From NCBI GenBank assembly GCA_023079485.1, contig CM041090.1, positions 8,864,519 to 8,928,518 on the forward strand: 64,000 nucleotides of DNA, written 5' to 3'. Positions within the stretch are counted from its first letter, which is position 1, and each line of letters begins with the position of its first letter. The DNA comes from Archilochus colubris (taxonomy: Eukaryota > Chordata > Aves > Apodiformes > Trochilidae). Shown here one piece after another: positions 56,733 to 64,000 of this stretch. The translations under genes were made by a program, and so were the position numbers. The notes under the pieces were generated by a model. The model had not been told where the DNA came from. It searched no databases and saw only the letters and a program-made list of their open reading frames with translations.

Positions 56733-59700
56733 ATACACCTCTTCAGGTCTTGTACTTAAAAGCTATGCAGGGAGGGAAATTTTGGGAGAAGCCCTAGCTG
56801 GGATGTTGTGTGTGGACACAGAAAAAACTTGATTCAGTTACCATATTTAAAACTAAGAAACCCTTACCTCAGAAGTACTTTATGTGTCATGGAACTGCTA
56901 AAAAATACATAACATTTTTGAAATGTTACACTACATGTAAAATGATACTTGCTTACCAGTGTAAGTCATCCTGAACTGAGAGTGACAATAAAACTTTAAT
57001 GAGGAGGGTACTAGGAAAATGGAAGCGAACTATAAAACAGATCACTGGTCTTCAGTGATGCAAATGGAATCAAGCATGTTTTTCCTGGAATCATATTAAA
57101 TATGATTCTGGTTTGTTTTTTTTTTTTTTTCCCTAAAAATCAACTGTATCTGTTGCCCAATTGGACATATCCAAGGTTAGATTAAATGTCTTCTGAGATT
57201 GTACAAGGATTTTTCAGGAATTATTTTTCTAAAAGATACATTCCACAGATGGAAAACATGGCTTTCCTTTTAAGAGAACAAACTGTTTTTATTTCCTTTG
57301 TGAATTATGGTTTTGGAACTATCCAAGTCACCTTGCTCTTCAACACCACTTTATAAAGGATTCCACTTTGTGCTTGAAAAAAGAGCCAAATAATTCCCTA
57401 GTTAAAGATTTATATCTGAATGGAGGCGAAGGACAGGATACTAGTTAACTGGGCTTCTTATTTTATTTTAACAGTTGTTTAGAATGTCTCATTCAGTCTG
57501 GCATGGGTTCTATTGATAGAGGAAGGGAATCACGATGCATGCTAGAGTAAGAATATCCTATGAACCTTCCGCTCGAGATCCCAAATCTGTGTGTAAATCA
57601 TGGTTGAAGAATGAGAATTTTTTTTTTCTGAAAAGCACAAATTTAGGCATTTGCCTATTTTTTTCATTGTTTGCTGAAATGTTACCTGTACCAGAATTAG
57701 ATTCACATTACCATGTGAATCTTTAAAACAATGAAGAAAGTTGTTGCTTAGTAAATGTCCAATGTAATTCTCACCTGTATCTGACAGAAGTTATGGCTAT
57801 TCAGCTGCATGGCTGAACCATAACTGTTTCCAGCCTGTGTTACCACTCTACTAACCTTATGTAGCTTTTCATATGAATGTGTGGAGCACCAGACTGTCAA
57901 AGTGATGCAGTTTAAAATAACTTTTATCATGTCAAGGAAGTGATTTGTATGTGGAGGATAGGTGTAAGGATTGGCAAAACCATCTGGAGCTAATGCCTGG
58001 CCTTGAATCTTGTGGAAACTTGATGCCTAATGTTTCTGTTTTCTCCCTTCTTGGTATTGGCTTCTGGAGTATTTTCTTCAATCTCTTACAAGGAAGTTTA
58101 CTTCCACCAGGGCAGCCCTTAGCTTTGAGGACTTATGGATCTCCTGGTGTAACTCTTAGGTTAGGAAGAGGATTAGTGTTTTGAGAAAGCCAAAAGCCAC
58201 AGTGAAAGGAAGTCTAGCTCATAGGTAGAAACTAGGCCATGGGCACCTTGGATCCCCAGAACACCTAGCACAGAAGGTATTCAAGATCCTTCTTGAGGTG
58301 AGAGAGAGGAATAAGTAGGTATAGATGAACACTGACATTAGTGGTAAAAAACCTGCAAAACAGAAGTATGTACATTCTGCTTCACATACATCAAGAAAAC
58401 ATTATGTGTAAATTATGTCTGACACCAAGGAATAAATGAAAAAAATCTCCACACATGATGAAATTTGGAGTTATTGGTGTAAACTGTTACAGCTCCACTG
58501 ACTTCACGAAACTTACTTTACATTATTTTAGCTGGCTTTCCGAACAACTGTGTTACAAAATGTTAATAGCATAATTAAAATTGAAGTGCACTGCCAAGTG
58601 AAAATCTTAACGGCTTTTTTTTTTTTTTTTTGTCTGTCTTTTTCTCTCCCTTTAAATGTTATGATCTGATCATCTTGTTCTCATGAAAAACTGAGTACCA
58701 TGTTTAATTTTAGTGGTCTTGTGGATTAAAACCATGAACTAAATGTGTACAGCCCTGCAGAGGGCCAGAGATCAAAACAGTCAGAGACTGCAGTTTCAGA
58801 GTTGGAGGTGCCGAGGAGCTCCTCAGCCTGTTCTCTTCAGATATGGCAGCTTCCACATACATCATCTGTTCAGTGTAAACATTGCCATATGTGTCACTGC
58901 TTTCAGTAGTCTGCAGTTCTCAGAGTTGGAGCTGTCACACAAGCATTGCTTCAAGTATCAAGAGATCACACATCCTGTTAAGTGAACTTGGATGTGGCTG
59001 GGTTCTCAACCTTTCAGTGACTTTCAGACATAGCACCTCCATAGTCCTTGAAAAAAGGGAACTGTAGAAGCTCCTGATAATGTTTTTTAGAGGGATTTTA
59101 GTGAAATGTGAAATTATGTAGTTAAAATAAAATTTAATGCAGTCTTTCCCTACCACTTAAACCCTGTTCCTTTGTTTCTGTAGATGGTACAACAGCATTG
59201 GGGTAGTCCAGGTAATATTGTTTTCTCAGACCAATATTTTTTTTATAAGCAAGGGTGGTTTCCCAGTATTCACAGACATGGAGAACTAAAAGTAAAGAAC
59301 ACTTGTTTCGTTACCATTAAATGCAACAGCTTGTAATTTGACTTCTACCTATTACAAAAAAAAATTTAAACAATGCAAATAAAATAATAAAAAGAATGTA
59401 CAAAAATTTCACAAACCAGCCAATGAAATTAAAGAAGAAAAATCCCAGGTAGCCAAACAGCAGTTTGCAGATAATAACGTGGCTTAAGTAGTGCTAAGAC
59501 CCTGTCCTCTTTATATAGGTTTATGCTTGATTGAACAGTAGACTCTGCTGTGAGAAGCAGTGTGTGAGCACTAACCCACTGTTATCAGACATGAAGGACA
59601 AAATAGCATTGATTGACATTTTATGAATAGCAGACCCCCAGGGTGACTGACATTTTATGTCAGGATAGCCCTGAGCCCTGATTGAGACAGCCATGCCTGC

Positions 59701-60096
59701 AGAAAGGGCAGCCTTTCCTGGGCTCTGAGGGCTGTCAAGTGTGATTTATACAGTTGCAAGATAAGCAGTGATATACACGAGAGCTCCATCATGCCCTAAT
59801 GCATCTAGTACATGACTGGACCTGCATTCTTGTCTGCATTTCAGGGTAAAAGATCACTGATAATTCAAGACAAGCAGCATTTCTTAGTTCGCTTTTCCAG
59901 GTGGCGAATTGAATGGGCCATACGTATCTGAAAGTAGCCTACAATAACAAAAATCCTGTCTGATCACTCCAAAAATATTACCTCTTAGTGTAGTGGAGAT
60001 CTGCTCTAATATTCTTGACTAGCTGCTATTGATAATGATTTTTTTTTAAAAGTATCTTTTTAATTCCTGTATTCATCAGGTGGGGCTAGCAGTAAA
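56733..60096. other. Unique AT-rich sequence, no gene recognised
   Basis: No recognised gene. It has T runs at 57116-57130 and 58615-58631, a 10-bp perfect hairpin at 57699-57722, and a 20-21 bp direct repeat at 58788-58807 and 58911-58931. The segment at about 59500-59950 is compositionally balanced and may be conserved noncoding DNA, but that cannot be judged from one sequence. Confidence 0.55.
57699..57722. repeat. Perfect 10-bp inverted repeat
   Basis: AGATTCACAT and ATGTGAATCT are exact reverse complements separated by 4 nt (TACC). It could form a small hairpin; there is no context suggesting a terminator or RNA gene. Confidence 0.8.
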
Positions 60097-60123
60097 AATA
60101 GATTATTTCTGTAATATATCTGA
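60097..60123 (+). repeat. Left arm of 27-nt inverted repeat around ERV fragment
   Basis: Its reverse complement matches 61110-61136 at 26 of 27 positions (mismatch at 60103/61130). The core is ATTTCTGTAATATATCTGA. It lies just outside the retroviral homology, separated from it by a short AT repeat. Confidence 0.9.
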
Positions 60124-60140
60124 ATATATATATATATGTG
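60121..60140. repeat. Short AT microsatellite at ERV fragment edge
   Basis: TATATATATATATATG-type repeat between the inverted-repeat arm and the last retroviral bases. It is carried through in the open frame as an artificial IYIYI-like tail. Confidence 0.8.
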
Positions 60141-61105
60141 TCACCCCACACAATGATGTCATCGATGTACTGTAGATGTTCTGAGCTCCACCCTTTTCCA
60201 AGGTATCATGGATCAGTCCATGGCAGATGGTAGGACTGTGTTTCCACCCCTGGGGCAGTCGATTCCAAGTGTACTGGACACCTCTCCAGGTGAAGGCAAA
60301 CTGTGCCCTGCATTCTGGTGCTATAGGAATAGCAAAAAATGCATTAGCAATGTCAATAGTAGCATACCACCTGGCTGCCTTTGACTCCAGCTCATACTGA
60401 AGTTCTAGTATGTCCGGCACAGCAGCACTTAGTGGTGGTGTAACCTCATTCAGGGCACGATAGTCCACTGTCAGCCTCCACTCTCCATTAGGCTTTTTCA
60501 CTGGCCATACAGGACTGTTGAAGGGTGAATGAGTCTTGCTGATCACTCCTTGGCTCTCTAATTGCCGGATCAGCTTGTGAATGGGTATCACAGCATCTCT
60601 GTTGACACGACACTGTCTACGATGCACTATTGAAGTAGCAGTTGGCAGACGCTGGTTTGTAGTCCTCAGCAACCCCACTACAAAGGATTTATCTGAAAGG
60701 CCAAACAAAGCATGCAGCCATTCTGCATTCTCAGTCTTAATAGCTGCAGTACCAAAGGACCAGCGGTACCCTTTCGGGTCCTCGAAGTCACCTCCCTTGA
60801 GGTAGTCTATGCCAAGGATGCACGGAGCATCTGGACCAGTCACTATTGGGTGTTTATGCCACTTTATTCCAGTGAGGCTCACATCAGCCTTCACAATAGT
60901 CAGTTCTTTAGATCCCCCCGTCACTCCAGAAATAGTGACAGAGTCTGTCCCTTTCTGATTCGATGGCATTAGGGTGCACTGTGCACCAGTGTCCACCAAG
61001 GCTTTATACTTTTGTGGCTCTAATGTGCCAGGCCATCGAATCCACACAATCCAATAGATTCTGTTGTCCCTCTCCTCCACCTGGCTGGAGGCAGGGCACC
61101 TCTAA
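60137..61105 (-). pseudogene. pol: Endogenous retrovirus pro-pol fragment (ERV-L-like)
   Basis: Minus-strand relic coding for retroviral protease followed by the N-terminal half of reverse transcriptase. The open frame (about 61101 down to 60103) shows the protease active site LVDTGAQCTL near residues 28-37 and the conserved ILGIDYL near its end (about 88-94). For RT it shows WPVKKPNGEWRLTVDYRALN, motif A YATIDIANAFFAIP, and LPQGWKHSPT (motif B). The catalytic YIDD box lies directly downstream in another frame, because of a shift at about 60175-60190. Homology then ends in an AT repeat, so the RT thumb, RNase H, integrase, gag, env and LTRs are missing. No dUTPase lies between protease and RT. 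The first codon used by the frame is an internal GTG, and a TAG stops the frame just upstream. It cannot be functional. Confidence 0.9.
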
Positions 61106-61109
61106 AGTC

Positions 61110-61136
61110 TCAGATATATTACAGAAATATTCTATT
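61110..61136 (+). repeat. Right arm of 27-nt inverted repeat around ERV fragment
   Basis: TCAGATATATTACAGAAATA followed by TTCTATT; the reverse-complement partner of 60097-60123. It begins within about 5 bp of the 5' edge of the retroviral homology. Confidence 0.9.
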
Positions 61137-64000
61137 ACATATAATATATATATGTAACAGTGATATATGATAAAACATCTGAGGAACTCAACCTAGATTT
61201 TTATATAATTGAATATTAAGTGGATGCAAAGGTATCCTCCAAGGCAACCTGAGCAGTCTTATGCTTTGGGACTTTGCTTTTGCTTATTAGAATTTAACAA
61301 GAATCAATGTAACATCATCCATGCTACTGGTAAAATATAATTTAGCTTTTGGAGGAAGTAAATGGAAACATTTTAGAGAAGTAGAAACTGAAAATCACAA
61401 GGCAGAGGGGTTTATTTTTTGTGGTCAAGAAGCTGTTTATACCGGTGACCTTTGAATTAAGTACCACCATTTTCTTATTCAGAACGTTTGGAGGGTCAAT
61501 TTTCATTGAAAACATGGAGCAAAACATTCCAGACACCACCCAAGGTGATTAGCAGCAAGAAAAAAATTAGTCGGGAGCCACTGAACCAGTAGATGGTTTG
61601 GAGTATTTGATTCAAGAGTTGGGCTCACCAGCTGTAAAAATGATTGAGCTGAGCTATAATACTCTTCCTGGTTTATTTTCCTCTTTCTATGAAAGCACTG
61701 AAAGAAAAATATACATCCAAATGGTCCCTCAGACCCAGCAAAAGGAGTTAGACTTTTTCCTGGAAATAGGCATCTCCTGATGTGGCTGTTGCAGGTGACT
61801 TCTCCCTCCACACCCCCAAGGGCTGTCTCAAAGACCCCTTTATAGAGGAGACCACAGGTAATACTGTGAAGCATTCCTGCTCTCCTACTTCACAGTCTCT
61901 GCAAACAAACATTAGTTCAGATCAGAGAGTGTGGACACAAGATAACCCCTTCTGCAAACAGTGTGTGACTTCTAAAGCTAACACAGCAAATGTGTTGCCT
62001 CTCCCCCTGGACTCCTGGCTCAGGAGAAGGGAGTCTCCTCATAACTCAGCAATCAAAGGATTCTTTGACATGTTTGAGTCTCTGTGCTGAGATCCCTGCT
62101 CTGTGACACCAGGAGTGTTTAGAAACTCCAGCTTTGTGAGGTTGAAGTGTCAGGTCAGGTTGAGACATGATTAGCAAAGTTTACCAAGAGCATGTCTGAT
62201 CTCAGAGTGCCTGTGGAACAACCAAAATATTGCATCTGACGTACCCGTGTACACAGGACACTGGGAGGGGGAGAGCCTGATTGCATAAAGGGGGAAAGGG
62301 GGACTTTGCAGACTCCTGTGCCTGTGACTCAGAGCAGATACTTTCCAAATGTCTGGGCCTTATTCTTTTAGAAAGAAAAAAATGCAAAGCATTTTCCTTT
62401 TATAAGTCCAAAGGAACATTTCACAATAATTTTTTTTTTTTTTTTTTAGCCAAGTCACACTCATATTTTTAATGTGGCTCTGAGCTCCTGATGACGAGCC
62501 TAATCCAACTCTTACTGAAGTAAAAGGAAATCTTTGTCTTGAACAGAAATTGATGCAGCTCAGGAAATGCAAAATTCTTGAATGGGGTATATTATTAAAA
62601 GGACTTCTGTGCTTTATTTATCAATAACTTTCTTGCATTTTTCTTCATGGTAGTTCTTTCTGTGTGCCTTTTTTATAAGAATCCTTTAGTTCTTTTCTGT
62701 TCTTTAATTGCTAACTAGGATTTTAAACATTGAGGGAATTATGAGAAACTTATTCCTAAAGTAAGTAAAGTAAATTTGGTATCTTTATCCACACATATGT
62801 TACTTATCTAAGACAATGATGTCCTGAAATTCCTTGTAGTGCTTGTACTGCAAAAAATACCTGAAATTATAGGCAGAAATGGAGATTCACCCCAATAAAA
62901 AAAAAAAAAAAATCTATTTGTTTAAGGAGACAGCTGTGCAGCAGTTATTGTTGGGTGAGCCTTTTTAAAACCACTGTAATGAAAGGGTACTGTGGAGTAA
63001 CAGAGCATCTTTAAGTATTTGTTAGTAATATCATCAGAGTCTTCTACCTCTGAGTTACTGCAGTCAGTAGAGCCAAAGCTCCATCACCATTTTCTGCTTA
63101 CTCATGCTCTAAGGTGATCAGAGGTTGGCATCTTCAGAAGTTACAGCCTCCATCATGTACTGATGTTTTGAAAAGGGAAAATGAATGACCTATTTCTTCT
63201 TTTAAATTGAGTGCAAGTGGTTTGATGTCTATGAAATGATATGGATTATCATTCCCCTCACATAACCACCTAGCCTTTAAATCAGATAGTGCTCTGATAT
63301 TCCAGTTTATTTTCATTAAGCAATGATATTTTTATACAAACAAAGATATAAAGACATGCTCTATCCTAAATCTTTCCAGAAGAATGGTCCGTGAATTTGG
63401 AGAGTTGAAAATAGGGCATGCCAGATGTAAAAACCCTATTTAGCATGATGTTAGTGTTCACGGACTTAGAATTCCTAAACCTTAGAATTCCTAAACTTCA
63501 AATTACTTTGAAGTATATTTCTGTGATCATATAATGTTCCTTATGACCTGGACAAGTGTGTTGGAACACCTGGTGAGGTAGCTACAAGTTTTTCAAAGCT
63601 GGCAAAGAGCAGCATTGAAAATGTCAGGATGATGTTTCTGCAAAGAGATTTTTTTTCTTTTGGCAATTCTTCCCACTGAGCTGAGGTTGTTTGCTTCAGC
63701 TCTGTGCAGTGGGTAAGAGAATGCCCTTCTCAAACATCTTGACAAGTAATACATCTATTTTGTCTTTGCTTTCTTTATCTCACTTCCACCAAAACCAAAT
63801 GTAGGAAGCTGTACACAATGCTGGATATATCCCCAACAGCTACTGGTATTTCAGAAGAAGCTTTTAGTTAAAGACAATATCATCTAGGCCAAAAGTTCAG
63901 TTTGCCTTTTCTTTAAATAAAAATAAACTAAAAAAATTTGAAAAGCATTATGTGCTCTGGCCCAAACTAACAAAAACTAAGCAATTTCAAGATAAGGATG
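61137..64000. other. Unique sequence, no gene recognised
   Basis: It starts with an AT-rich ACATATAATATATATATATG run. Overlapping open frames at 61503-62090 on both strands (60-123 codons) have no recognisable motif. A T18 run lies at 62430-62447 and an A-rich run near 62898-62912. A perfect 16-bp tandem duplication is at 63465-63496. Confidence 0.55.
63465..63496. repeat. Perfect 16-bp tandem duplication
   Basis: CTTAGAATTCCTAAAC occurs twice in direct succession. Identity of the two units suggests recent slippage. Confidence 0.95.

Overview
The window looks like a stretch of bird nuclear genome, AT-rich and without any host exon I can recognise. The main evidence is at least ten copies of CR1, the dominant avian non-LTR retrotransposon. 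Each carries the typical 3' end (TCCCTTCCAACC followed by ATTCTATG or ATTCTGTG repeats). There are also avian-type solo LTRs and a class III (ERV-L-like) retroviral pol relic. One tRNA-derived head resembles SINEs reported from songbirds, so a passerine or close relative is plausible, but this is inference.

Layout. 1-10 kb: unique AT-rich sequence with two nearly identical young CR1 copies on the minus strand (4957-5314, 6179-6831). 10.3-11.2 kb: an old solo LTR with a short CR1 tail inside it. 11.2-33 kb: mostly unique, with CR1 at 18570-19019 (plus; C-terminal ORF2 frame still open) and 23256-24245 (minus). 33-37 kb: CR1 at 33081-33347, then a heavily deleted LTR element (36080 to about 36880) with a truncated 5' LTR, an A/C-rich interior, a clear polypurine tract and a 3' LTR leading into a perfect 9-bp minisatellite. 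43.4-44.5 kb: an old CR1. 46.64-47.46 kb: an intact solo LTR with a 5-bp target-site duplication. 49.4-50.75 kb: the longest CR1, with a nearly complete RT domain and one frameshift. 54.7-56.7 kb: a composite in which a CR1 is interrupted by a tRNA-Ile-like SINE fragment and a solo LTR of the 36-kb family. 60.1-61.1 kb: a protease-RT fragment of an endogenous retrovirus, framed by a 27-nt inverted repeat.

How the parts relate. Nothing here forms a host operon or pathway; the window records successive retroelement insertions. Nesting gives a partial order: the 10.3-kb LTR predates the CR1 tail inside it, and the 54.7-56.7 kb CR1 predates the SINE and LTR within it. The longest open frames outside repeats are no longer than expected by chance in AT-rich DNA, so no host protein-coding gene is called.

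The observations most worth following are the inverted-repeat frame around the retroviral fragment (60097-61136), the SINE/LTR/CR1 composite (54740-56732), and the deleted LTR element with its homogeneous minisatellite (36080-36880). I found no evidence of a new enzymatic or defence system. There is no CRISPR array and no intact mobile-element gene set.
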